This document shows, one piece after another, positions 49,958 to 57,993 of a DNA stretch of 64,000 nt. This DNA comes from VAXT01 sp963698015. GTDB lineage: Bacteria > Actinomycetota > Thermoleophilia > Gaiellales > Gaiellaceae. The DNA lies in assembly GCA_963698015.1 (NCBI GenBank), contig OY969109.1:620001-684000 (forward strand), read 5' to 3'. The notes beneath the pieces are model-generated. The model was not told the DNA's origin. It was given only the letters and a program-made list of their open reading frames with translations, and did no database searches. A program made the translations under genes and the position numbers. Each line of letters begins with the position of its first letter. Position 1 is the stretch's first letter.

Positions 49958-50245
49958 ATGCTCGAGACCGTGCTCGGAGCGACGGCGGCCGCGTGGGGGA
50001 TCCTGATGGCGGTCTCGCCCGGGCTCCAGATCCGCAAGATGCTGCTACACCGCTCGTCGCGCGAGGTCTCGATCGCGTACTTCTGGGTGCTGCTCGTCGG
50101 CTTCACGCTCTGGGTCGCCTACGGCGCGACGATCGACAACTGGTACCTCGTCGTGCCGAACGCGGTCGCCTTCACGGTCTGCGTGACGACGATCGCCGTC
50201 GCGTTGCGCTACCGGCTCAGACCGGAGCCGGGAGGTAGAACGTGA
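49958..50245 (+). CDS. SemiSWEET-type (MtN3/PQ-loop) transporter
   Basis: 95 residues with three transmembrane helices, the size of bacterial SemiSWEET sugar transporters that work as dimers. The first helix ends in SPGLQIRKMLLHRSSREVSI (PQ-loop position reads PGLQ) and the second is YFWVLLVGFTLWVAYG with a pocket Asn/Trp in DNWYLVVPNAV. It overlaps the end of the convergent secreted-protein gene by 29 nt. Confidence 0.85.
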   Translation: MLETVLGATAAAWGILMAVSPGLQIRKMLLHRSSREVSIAYFWVLLVGFTLWVAYGATIDNWYLVVPNAVAFTVCVTTIAVALRYRLRPEPGGRT

Positions 50246-50606
50246 GCGGCGGGCCGAGGCGCGTCGTTCCCCGGCGCCACGTGACGCGGTAGCCGCGCGG
50301 TCCGCGGACCGGGTAGTTCCGCTGCCAGATAACCGTTCCGCCCCAGGCCGGGCCGGTCTTCTTGACCGGGAAGCTCTTGCACCTCGCCTGCTCGCCGAGC
50401 GGGCGCACGCAGATCCGGTAGCGCCGGAAGTACTTCGCGGCCAGCGTCAGCCGGAAGCTGTAGACGCTGCCCGTCCTGAAGATCCCGTAGCAGACGTCGC
50501 CGGTCGGGCTGCAGTAGCTCTTCACCCTGGTCTGGTCTGCCGCCACGCTCGGTGCGGCTGCGACGAGGGCCGCGATCAGCGCGAGCATGAGGCTCCGGCC
50601 CAGCAT
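50217..50606 (-). CDS. Secreted protein of unknown function
   Basis: 129 residues with a signal peptide (LGRSLMLALIAALVAAAPSV, cleavage near SVAA). The mature part is basic and beta-rich with four cysteines (SYCSPTGDVCYG, RICVRPLGEQARCKSF), suggesting two disulfides. No family is recognised. Confidence 0.68.
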   Translation of the reverse strand: MLGRSLMLALIAALVAAAPSVAADQTRVKSYCSPTGDVCYGIFRTGSVYSFRLTLAAKYFRRYRICVRPLGEQARCKSFPVKKTGPAWGGTVIWQRNYPVRGPRGYRVTWRRGTTRLGPPLTFYLPAPV

Positions 50607-50709
50607 CGAACTCCAGTCTGCCGGACCTGAACCGCTCGTCCAAGGGCTTTACGTGATGCCCACAGATGCCGAGTACTGTCCCAGGCAAGCAGTCGTGAGA
50701 AGGGAAGGA

Positions 50710-51708
50710 ATGAGCGATCGTCCGCAGGGTCGAGCGCGGAGATCGCTGTCGGATCTCCGACGCATCAGATCATCGAAGCGCGCGCGCCTGATCGGCGGTG
50801 TCGGCTCGACTGCGATCGGACTTCTGCTCGTCGCGCTCGCGGCGAGGCACGTGCGCAATGCCCCGATGCCCTTCTCGCGGGGCCAGCCGACGCTGCTCGT
50901 CGCAGTCGCGCTCCTCTTCCTCGTCGCGTTCCTCGTCAAGGCGTGCGGCTGGGGACGACTTTTCGCCTCGCGCGAGCGGCCGGGGCCGATGGCTCTCGCG
51001 GCCGCCGGCGGAGGCGCGTCGATCATGGGCATCGTTCTTCCCGGGCGATTCGACGAGCTGATCCGGATCGCGATCGTTCGTCGCTTCCCGGGCTGCCCGG
51101 CCGGGATCCGCTCGATCTGTCTCTCACTCGTGACCCTTGGCTTGATCGACAGTGCAGCGCTCGCTCCTCTCGGCTTCACCGCCGCCGCCTGGCCGGGGAA
51201 CTCGGCGGCCGTACGGCTGGGCTTCGCAGTCGTCGGCATCGGCGGAATCCTGGCCGCCGCGGTCGTGATCGCGCTCCCCTTCGTCGCTGAGAGCCCGCGC
51301 CTCATGCAGTACCGCCTCGGTCAGTGGCTGGCGCCGAGGGCGACGCCGCCGCGACGCGCAGTCGAGTCCTGGGCGCTGGTCTCCGCCTCGTGGCTCATCC
51401 GCGCGGTGGCGCTCACCCTCTTGCTCGCCGCGCTCGGTTTCGGCTTCAACTTTCCGCTCGCGATGATGTTCCTCTGCGCAGCGGCCGCAGCTGCCGCGTT
51501 GCCCGTCAGCCCAGCGGGGGCGGCGACCCAGGTCGGCGCGGGAGCGGCCCTCCTGATCGTCTCGGGCATCGGCCGCTCGGAGGCGGTTGGCTTCGCGCTG
51601 GCCGCCCAGACCCTGATCATGCTCGCCGGCGCCGCCGTGCTCGTCCTTTCGGTTACCTGGGCGACGTCGCGACGGGTCGCGGCCGCCGCGGTCCTCCGCT
51701 TCAGGTAA
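50710..51708 (+). CDS. Lysylphosphatidylglycerol synthase-TM (UPF0104)-like flippase
   Basis: 332 residues from an ATG with a GGAAGGA leader. A basic N-terminus (DRPQGRARRSLSDLRRIRSS) precedes eight or so helices; family landmarks are ARHVRNAPMPFSRG, GGGASIMGIVLPGRFDELIR and LPVSPAGAATQVGAGAALLI. No catalytic (aminoacyl transferase) domain follows, so it is a stand-alone membrane part, as in putative lipid or polyprenyl flippases. Function not established. Confidence 0.78.
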   Translation: MSDRPQGRARRSLSDLRRIRSSKRARLIGGVGSTAIGLLLVALAARHVRNAPMPFSRGQPTLLVAVALLFLVAFLVKACGWGRLFASRERPGPMALAAAGGGASIMGIVLPGRFDELIRIAIVRRFPGCPAGIRSICLSLVTLGLIDSAALAPLGFTAAAWPGNSAAVRLGFAVVGIGGILAAAVVIALPFVAESPRLMQYRLGQWLAPRATPPRRAVESWALVSASWLIRAVALTLLLAALGFGFNFPLAMMFLCAAAAAAALPVSPAGAATQVGAGAALLIVSGIGRSEAVGFALAAQTLIMLAGAAVLVLSVTWATSRRVAAAAVLRFR

Positions 51709-51751
51709 CAACCGTTACCAACAGAGGGCGCCGCTGCGGTTGAATGGCCGC

Positions 51752-52915
51752 ATGGAGACCCGCCTGCTGACGGGAGCCTTCCTCCGGGTGTGGCTCGCGA
51801 CGCTGGGCGCGTTTGCGACCTTCGGGATGCTCGTCCTCGCTCTGCCGCTGTACGTCAAGGACCAGCTCGACTACGGATCGGTCGGGGTCGGGCTCGCCGT
51901 GGGCGCCGCGAGCATCACCTCGGTGGTCTTTTCGATCGTCTCGGGCCGCCTCGGGGACCGGCACGGCCGCCGGCCGCTGCTCGTCGTCGGGGGGCTCGTG
52001 ATGTTCGGCTGTTACCTGGCGCTCGCGCTCCTGCCGGGCCTGGCGGGCGTCGTCGGGATCCGACTCGTCGCGGGGGCGGCCGAGGCGACGTTCGTGGTGG
52101 CCCTCTACACCTCCGTGATGGACATGGCGCCGGAGGAGCGTCGCGGCGAGGCGGTCAGCCTCGTGACGCTCGCCTCGTACCTCGGCCTCACGTTCGGCCC
52201 GGTCGCAGCCGACCTCCTTCGCGGCTCCGACCGGTATCCGCTCGTCTGGCTCGTCACTGCGGCGTTGGTGCTCACCGCAACCGCGCTCGTGGCCACGCTT
52301 CACGAGACGAGACCGGAGACCGAGGAGCCGTTGTCGCGAAGCTGGCTCCCGCCGCGCGGGGCGCTCCGTCCAGGGCTCCTCGTGCTCCTGGGGCTGCTCG
52401 GCTTCGGCGGCTTCGTCGCGTTCGGCGCCATCTACGCACGGGACCTCGGGATCGAACGGCCGGGCCTGCTCTTCGCGCTCTTCGGCGGCGTGATCTCGCT
52501 CGTACGCTTCTTCGGCCGGCGTCTGCCCGACGCGCTCGGGGCGATCCGCACACTCGAGCTCTCGTTCGTCTGCCTCGCCGCCGGCCTGGCGCTGATCGGC
52601 GCCTGGCAGACGACGACGGGACTGATCGTGGGCACGGTCGTGTTCGCCGTCGGCCAGGCGATGACGTACCCGTCGGCGGTGCTGCTCGCGGTGCAGTCGA
52701 CGAGCGCGGTTGAGCGGAGCGCCGTCGTGGGGAGCGTGGGCGCCGCGGTCGACGTGGCGCTCGGTGTCGGCGCGCTGACGCTGGGTGCGGTCGCGAAGTT
52801 CTGGGGCTACGGCGGCGCGTTCCTCGTCGCATCGGCGGTCGCCCTGAGCGGGCTGGCGGCGTTGTGGCCGATGCGCCCGCGAGCAAGAATGCAGGCCGAA
52901 GAAGCGGCTCCTTGA
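51752..52915 (+). CDS. MFS transporter (first gene of the decarboxylase operon)
   Basis: About 387 residues, 12 helices. The MFS signature between helices 2 and 3 is GRLGDRHGRRPLLVVGGL, and helix 4-5 shows RLVAGAAEATFVVALYTSVM. A TTGAAT stands 6 nt before the ATG; an in-frame TTG at 51740 is an alternative. The stop overlaps the next start (TTGA). It resembles drug-efflux or amine exporters (DHA1-like), but the substrate is unknown. The downstream genes suggest an amine. Confidence 0.86.
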   Translation: METRLLTGAFLRVWLATLGAFATFGMLVLALPLYVKDQLDYGSVGVGLAVGAASITSVVFSIVSGRLGDRHGRRPLLVVGGLVMFGCYLALALLPGLAGVVGIRLVAGAAEATFVVALYTSVMDMAPEERRGEAVSLVTLASYLGLTFGPVAADLLRGSDRYPLVWLVTAALVLTATALVATLHETRPETEEPLSRSWLPPRGALRPGLLVLLGLLGFGGFVAFGAIYARDLGIERPGLLFALFGGVISLVRFFGRRLPDALGAIRTLELSFVCLAAGLALIGAWQTTTGLIVGTVVFAVGQAMTYPSAVLLAVQSTSAVERSAVVGSVGAAVDVALGVGALTLGAVAKFWGYGGAFLVASAVALSGLAALWPMRPRARMQAEEAAP

Positions 52916-54780
52916 CCCACGATCCACTCGCACTCGACGCAGAGACGATGCGGGAGCTCGGCTACCGCGCCGTCGACATGCTCGTGGCGCGACTCACCGA
53001 CCCGTCGATTCCCCCGCTTCGCAGGGCGACACCCGACGAGATGACCGCGCGCCTGAGCGGGCCGCCGCCGGACGAGCCACAGGACTTCGACGAGATCCTG
53101 CGCCGCCTCGACGAGGACGTGCTGCCCTTCATGAGCAAGGGCGATCACCCCGGCTTCTTCGCCTACGTCCCGTTCTCCGCCACCTGGCCGGGGGCGCTCG
53201 GCGACCTGATCGCCAGTGCCGCGAACGTCTATGCGGGCTCGTGGATGGAGTCCGCCGGGCCCAGCCAGCTCGAGCTCGAGGTGGTCGCCTGGTTCAAGGA
53301 CTGGGTCGGCTACCCGGCCGAAGCCGCAGGCATCCTCCTCAGCGGCGGCTCTGCCGCGAACCTGACAGCGCTCGCCTGCGCGCGGGAGGCGCAGGTCGGG
53401 CCCATGTCAGATGACCTCGTCGTGTACATCTCCGACCAGGCCCATTCGTCCGTCGCTCGCGCCGCCCGCAACCTCGGCTTCCGCCAGGCCCAGGTGCGGG
53501 TGATCCCGACCGACGACGACCTGCGGATGCGGGTCGATCTCCTGGAGTCGGCGATGAAGGCGGACCTCGGCAGGGGTCTCCGCCCGATCTTCGTGTCCGC
53601 GAACGGGGGCGCGACGAACAGCGGCGCGGTCGATCCGCTGCCCGAGATTGCCGACCTATGCGCCAGGCGCAAGGTCTGGTTCCACGTCGACGGTGCCTAC
53701 GGCGGCTTCGCGGTCCTCGCCGAGCCCGGGCGCAGGCAACTCGCCGGGATGGAACGCGCCGACTCGATCACGCTCGACCCGCACAAGTGGCTCTATCAGC
53801 CATACGAGTGCGGCTGCCTGCTCGTGCGTGACGGCGTCCGGCTCCGGCGAGCGTTCCTGATCACGCCGGATTACCTGCGCGAATGCGCCTCGGTCGAGCG
53901 CGAGGTCAATTTCTCCGACCTCGGCCTACAGCTGAGCCGCATGGCCCGCGCGTTCAAGGTCTGGGTCTCGGTGCAGTACTTCGGGCTGGACGCGTTCCGC
54001 CGCGCGATCGAGCGGAGCTTCGACCTCGCCGAGCGCGCGCGGCGTCGTGTTGAGGAGAGCGACCGGCTCGAGCTGGCGGCGCGGCCGTCACTCGGAATCG
54101 TCAGCTTCCGTCGCATGTTCAAAGAGAACGAGGACCTCCTCAACGCCCGCCTCGTCTCGGCGCTCGAGGAGAGCGGGCTTGGGCTGGTGTCGTCGACACG
54201 GCTCAAGGGTCGTTACACGATTCGCATGTGCGTGATGAGCCATACGACGGGAGAGGAGCATGTCGACCGTGTGCTCGACTTCCTCGAGGAGGCCGACGTC
54301 GCGGACCACGACGGGGGCGGCCCTGAGCGGTACGACCGGCATCCCGACGTCACGCTGAGCGGGATCAGGCGCCGGACCGCGGGCGGGCCCTCGCGCTTCC
54401 CCCTGCTCGAATCTCTCCCGCCGCAGGAGGCTGAGCGGGTGGTCGCCCGCGGCGAGCCGCGCCGGATCGCGGCGGGCGAGACCGTGATCGAGCAATGGGA
54501 CACGTCGCAGGACTTCTTCCTGATCCGCGAGGGGTCGGTGGACGTCTTGGTCGACGGCGAGCGAGTCGCGCAGCTCGGGCCGGACGAGTTCTTCGGCGAG
54601 ATCGCCGCGCTCGACTGGGGCGCAGGCTTCGGGTACCCGCGGATTGCGGAGGTGGTCGCCGCCGAGCCGCTCGAGGTTCTCGTCTACCGGGACGGCGGGC
54701 TGCTGGGTCTGTTCGCCGAGGTTCCGGGAGTCGAGCAGGTCATCCGCTCGGCGGTCGAGTACCGGCTCGCCGTGCGCTGA
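52912..54780 (+). CDS. PLP-dependent (group II) amino acid decarboxylase fused to a cyclic-nucleotide-binding domain
   Basis: 622 residues from a TTG coupled to the MFS gene (TTGA). Residues 1-470 are a group II decarboxylase: GDHPGFFAYVPFSATWPGAL, GILLSGGSAANLTALACARE, VWFHVDGAYGGFAVLAEPGR and the PLP lysine in LDPHKWLYQPYECGCLLV (K near 291). Substrates of this group are aromatic amino acids, glutamate, aspartate or diaminobutyrate. From about residue 497 a cNMP-binding fold follows: VVARGEPRRIAAGETVIEQW, LIREGSVDVLVDGERVAQLG and FFGEIAALDWGAGFGYPRIA (phosphate-binding cassette, RIA instead of R[TS]A). I know of no characterised enzyme with this fusion. Confidence 0.9.
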   Translation: MTHDPLALDAETMRELGYRAVDMLVARLTDPSIPPLRRATPDEMTARLSGPPPDEPQDFDEILRRLDEDVLPFMSKGDHPGFFAYVPFSATWPGALGDLIASAANVYAGSWMESAGPSQLELEVVAWFKDWVGYPAEAAGILLSGGSAANLTALACAREAQVGPMSDDLVVYISDQAHSSVARAARNLGFRQAQVRVIPTDDDLRMRVDLLESAMKADLGRGLRPIFVSANGGATNSGAVDPLPEIADLCARRKVWFHVDGAYGGFAVLAEPGRRQLAGMERADSITLDPHKWLYQPYECGCLLVRDGVRLRRAFLITPDYLRECASVEREVNFSDLGLQLSRMARAFKVWVSVQYFGLDAFRRAIERSFDLAERARRRVEESDRLELAARPSLGIVSFRRMFKENEDLLNARLVSALEESGLGLVSSTRLKGRYTIRMCVMSHTTGEEHVDRVLDFLEEADVADHDGGGPERYDRHPDVTLSGIRRRTAGGPSRFPLLESLPPQEAERVVARGEPRRIAAGETVIEQWDTSQDFFLIREGSVDVLVDGERVAQLGPDEFFGEIAALDWGAGFGYPRIAEVVAAEPLEVLVYRDGGLLGLFAEVPGVEQVIRSAVEYRLAVR

Positions 54781-54783
54781 CCC

Positions 54784-56418
54784 ATGGCCTGGCGCGTTCT
54801 CAGAACGGTCTTCGGCAACTCCGAGCTCAGGCGGGTCGAGCTGGCCTACATCGCCTTCAACGGGGCCGAATGGGGCACATGGATCGCCATGCTCGTCTAC
54901 GCGTACGAGCACGGTGGGACGACGACCGCGGGCGTCGTTGCGCTCGTGCAGCTGGTACCGGCCGGCCTGTGCGCGCCGTTCGCAGCGGTGCTGGCCGATC
55001 GACGCGGGCCTGCCCGGATGCTCACCGTGAGCTACGCGGCGCAGGCGGTGACCATGGCTGCGACCGCAACCGCCGTCTACGCGGGCGCCTCGCCGTTCCT
55101 CGTCTACGCGTTGGGCGCGTCTGCGGCGATAGCCGTCACGTGCACGCGTCCGGCGCAGGCGGCGCTCGTACCGGGCCTGTCCCGAAGCCCCGAGGAGTTG
55201 ACTGCCGCCAACGTCGTTTCCTCGTGGATCGAGAGCGCCGGGATCTTCCTCGCGCCGGCCGCGGTCGGTCTGCTGCTCGGAGTGAGCGGCCCGGCGACCG
55301 CGTTCGCGGTGATGGCGGCCTTTGTCGCAATCGGCGGCGCTCTCACGCTCGGCCTGCCCGGGCCTGCCGCCTCGGCGGAGACCGCCTCGCCCATCGACGA
55401 GACGGTGGCCGGCATTCGTCTGGTCGCCCGCGACCCTTCCGCGCGCAAGCTCGTCGGCCTGCTCGGCGCACAGTTCGTCGTCATCGGTGCGCTCGACGTC
55501 CTCTGCGTCGTGCTCGCGCTGGGCGTTCTCGACCTCGGCGAGTCCGGTGTCGGCTACCTCAACGCGGCCTTCGGCCTCGGCGGCGTGCTCGGGATCGCTG
55601 CAACGGCGGCAGTCGTGGGACGGGCCCGGCTGGCCTCTCCGCTGCTCGCGGGGGTCGCCGTCTGGACGCTCTCGCTCTGGGTGCTCGGAGCCTGGGCGAC
55701 AACGGTCTCCGCGTTCGTGCTCCTCGCGGCCGCAGGAACCGGACGAAGCCTCGTCGACGTCTCGGGTCGCACGCTCCTGCAGAGGACCGCGCCGACCGAG
55801 CTGCTGTCGCGCGTGTTCGGCGTGCTCGAGGGGCTGGCCATGGCCGGCCTCGCGCTCGGGTCGATTCTCGTGCCGTTGCTGGTAGCGCTCGGCGGAGTCA
55901 GGGCGGCGCTGATCGTGGTCGGCGCGCTGCTGCCGGCGATCGCGCTGCTCGCGGGACGAGGGCTGCTGGCGATCGACCGGGACGCGACGGTGCCCGTGAC
56001 CGAGATCTCGCTCCTGCGCTCCTCGCCGACCTTCTCGCTGCTCCGCCCGCCCGAGCTCGAACGCCTCGCGCGAGGGCTCACTCCGAGGCCAGTCGGTGCC
56101 GGTGAAGCGTTCATTCGCGAAGGCGAGCGAGGTGACCGCACCTACCTGGTGGCCGACGGAACGCTCGACGTCTCCGTCAAGGGGACGGCGCTCGCGGAGC
56201 TCAGGCGAGGCGACCTCGTCGGGGAGATCGCCCTGCTCCGCGGCGGCCCGCGTACGGCGACCGTGGTCGCGCGCGGGGACGCAAGGCTCTACGAGCTCGA
56301 TCGCGACGCGTTTCTCGACGCGGTCGGCGCGCATCGTCCGACTGCAGGCGCCCTCGACAGCCTCATCGACCGGCGTCTGGACGAGGTCGCCCAGGCCGGT
56401 GGGAGAATCGCACCGTGA
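54784..56418 (+). CDS. MFS transporter with C-terminal cyclic-nucleotide-binding domain
   Basis: 544 residues. The first about 400 are a 12-helix MFS_3-type transporter (AVLADRRGPARMLTVSYAA, FVVIGALDVLCVVLALGVLD). Residues about 415-530 are a CNB domain: LLRPPELERLARGLTPRPVG, EGERGDRTYLVADGTLDVSV and the phosphate-binding cassette DLVGEIALLRGGPRTATVVA, which has the full G-E...R-T-A core for cAMP/cGMP. It starts 3 nt after the decarboxylase gene and its stop overlaps the ureohydrolase start (GTGA). The related domain in the decarboxylase suggests both are controlled by the same ligand. Confidence 0.9.
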   Translation: MAWRVLRTVFGNSELRRVELAYIAFNGAEWGTWIAMLVYAYEHGGTTTAGVVALVQLVPAGLCAPFAAVLADRRGPARMLTVSYAAQAVTMAATATAVYAGASPFLVYALGASAAIAVTCTRPAQAALVPGLSRSPEELTAANVVSSWIESAGIFLAPAAVGLLLGVSGPATAFAVMAAFVAIGGALTLGLPGPAASAETASPIDETVAGIRLVARDPSARKLVGLLGAQFVVIGALDVLCVVLALGVLDLGESGVGYLNAAFGLGGVLGIAATAAVVGRARLASPLLAGVAVWTLSLWVLGAWATTVSAFVLLAAAGTGRSLVDVSGRTLLQRTAPTELLSRVFGVLEGLAMAGLALGSILVPLLVALGGVRAALIVVGALLPAIALLAGRGLLAIDRDATVPVTEISLLRSSPTFSLLRPPELERLARGLTPRPVGAGEAFIREGERGDRTYLVADGTLDVSVKGTALAELRRGDLVGEIALLRGGPRTATVVARGDARLYELDRDAFLDAVGAHRPTAGALDSLIDRRLDEVAQAGGRIAP

Positions 56419-57386
56419 TCGATCCGCTCGAGCGCTGGCGCGAGCACGGCGAGAAGCCCGACTACGCGGGGCTGCTCTCGTTCGGCGGCCTTCCGTACAC
56501 GGAGGATCCGTCCGAGCTCGCGGGGATCGACGTCGTCGTGGTCGGAGCGCCGATCGACGATCTCGTCTCGGATCGACCCGGCACGCGGTTCGGCCCGCGT
56601 GCGATCCGGGCCGCAAGCGTGCCGCCCGGGCCGCACCTCGAGGCTGGCATCGACGCCTTCGCCGAGCTGAGGATGGCCGACTTCGGCGACGCGCCGGTCG
56701 TCCCTGCGGACGCGGCGCGCTCGCACGCGGCGATCGAGCGGACGGTCGCGCAGGTGCTCGAGGCGGGCGCGATCCCGATCGTCCTCGGCGGCGACCACTC
56801 GATTGCGGAGCCGGATATCCGCGCCTGCGCGACGGCTCACGGCCCGGTCGGCCTCGTCCAGTTCGACACGCACACGGACACGGGCACGCAGGTCTTCGGC
56901 GTCGAGGTCTCGCACGGGACGCCGATGTACCGGCTCGTCGAGGCGGGCTCGGTCGACCCCGAGCGCTACGTGCAGATTGGCCTGCGCGGGTACTGGCCCG
57001 GGCCGGCGGAGTTCGAGTGGCAGGCGGCGAAGCGGATCACGAGCTTCTTCGCTCACGACGTGCGGGAGCTCGGTATCGAGGAGATCGTGGGCCGAACGAT
57101 CGGAATCGTCGGCGAGGGGCCTGTCTTCCTCTCGATCGACATCGACGTGCTCGACCCCGCGTTCGCCCCGGGAACGGGCACTCCCGAGCCGGGCGGGCTG
57201 ACCTCGGCCGAGCTGCTCTGGGCGGTGCGCTCGGTGGCCGCAGGGCTCGAGATCGTCGGCGCGGACGTCGTCGAGGTGCTTCCGACCGCGATCGGATCCG
57301 CGGATGTGACCGCGCTGGTCGCGGAGCGCACCGTGCGCGAAGTGATGACGGGGATCGCGTTGCGGCGGCTAGCGGCGAACGGCTGA
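56415..57386 (+). CDS. Agmatinase/guanidinobutyrase-type ureohydrolase
   Basis: 323 residues. Dinuclear manganese ligands: IVLGGDHSIAEPD (His), VQFDTHTDTGTQVFG (D-x-H-x-D, with T in place of the usual A), and FLSIDIDVLDPAFAPGTGTP (D-x-D) with PEPGGLTSAELLW. It hydrolyses a guanidino compound to urea and an amine; agmatine, guanidinobutyrate or similar. GTG start in a GTGA overlap with the MFS-CNB gene. Following a decarboxylase it fits an arginine-to-agmatine-to-putrescine route, but the decarboxylase type leaves this open. Confidence 0.88.
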   Translation: MIDPLERWREHGEKPDYAGLLSFGGLPYTEDPSELAGIDVVVVGAPIDDLVSDRPGTRFGPRAIRAASVPPGPHLEAGIDAFAELRMADFGDAPVVPADAARSHAAIERTVAQVLEAGAIPIVLGGDHSIAEPDIRACATAHGPVGLVQFDTHTDTGTQVFGVEVSHGTPMYRLVEAGSVDPERYVQIGLRGYWPGPAEFEWQAAKRITSFFAHDVRELGIEEIVGRTIGIVGEGPVFLSIDIDVLDPAFAPGTGTPEPGGLTSAELLWAVRSVAAGLEIVGADVVEVLPTAIGSADVTALVAERTVREVMTGIALRRLAANG

Positions 57387-57977
57387 CCGCGCAGTTGCGA
57401 GCCAGGCCCTCGGCAGCCGTTTCCTCGCGGTCGCGAGCGCCGTGCTCAGAGCCTCGGCGGCCTCCGGCCCGTGGATGCCCTCGCCGTGGCCGAACAGGAT
57501 GTGCGCCGGCTCGAGGCCGGCGAGCGAGCGCCGCGGCGGGAAGAGGCGCAGGAGCGGGTTGACGCCGAACGGCTCGCCGGGCGCCCGGAAGTAGTCGAGG
57601 CTGCCGAGCGCGTCTGCGGAAACGAGGATCCGCTCTCTTGCAAACCAGAGCGCGACCTCCCGCCAGAAGCGCTGCTTCACGATCGGAAAGGCGACGAACG
57701 GCGCTCCCTCCACGGGGTCGAACGGCGTCACGAGCAGCGGAACGCCCAGGCGCTCGGCGACGGCCGCGCAGTCCCGGTTGTGGCGGTCGAGCAGCTGGAC
57801 GACGGCCGCAGGCTGACCGAGTGCCGCGATTCGCTCGTCGATGCCTTCGCCGTCGACGACATCCGTCAACCAGACGGCGTCTCCAGCACGGATCGCATGA
57901 GAGGTGCGGCGGAGCCGGTCTCCCTCGATGCTCCAGCCGAAGCCATGCTCGAACTCGTCGTCGAAGGGGAGCGGCAC
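57369..57977 (-). CDS. Metallo-beta-lactamase-like protein
   Basis: 202 residues from a GTG at 57977 (VPLPFDDEFEHGFGWSIEGD); a GTG at 58004 is possible but overlaps polX. CATAGT stands 6 nt before the chosen start. The sequence GDAVWLTDVVDGEGIDERIA, VVQLLDRHNRDCAAVAERLG and ILVSADALGSLDYFRAPGEP, then HILFGHGEGIHGPEAAEAL, follows an MBL layout but the first HxHxDH is replaced by DRHNRDC, so catalysis is doubtful. The last 18 nt overlap the convergent ureohydrolase gene. Confidence 0.7.
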   Translation of the reverse strand: MPLPFDDEFEHGFGWSIEGDRLRRTSHAIRAGDAVWLTDVVDGEGIDERIAALGQPAAVVQLLDRHNRDCAAVAERLGVPLLVTPFDPVEGAPFVAFPIVKQRFWREVALWFARERILVSADALGSLDYFRAPGEPFGVNPLLRLFPPRRSLAGLEPAHILFGHGEGIHGPEAAEALSTALATARKRLPRAWLATARSAVRR

Positions 57978-57993
57978 GGGGAAACTATGGCGC

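Noticed and set aside
54088..56616. Very long minus-strand open frame (842 codons) opposite the MFS-CNB gene, and similar ones at 10778-12703, 8364-10433 and 34827-36563
   Set aside because: They are shadows of real genes in G+C-rich DNA: extreme Arg/Asp/Gly/His composition, no domain, no signal, and exact antisense overlap with clearly recognisable proteins.
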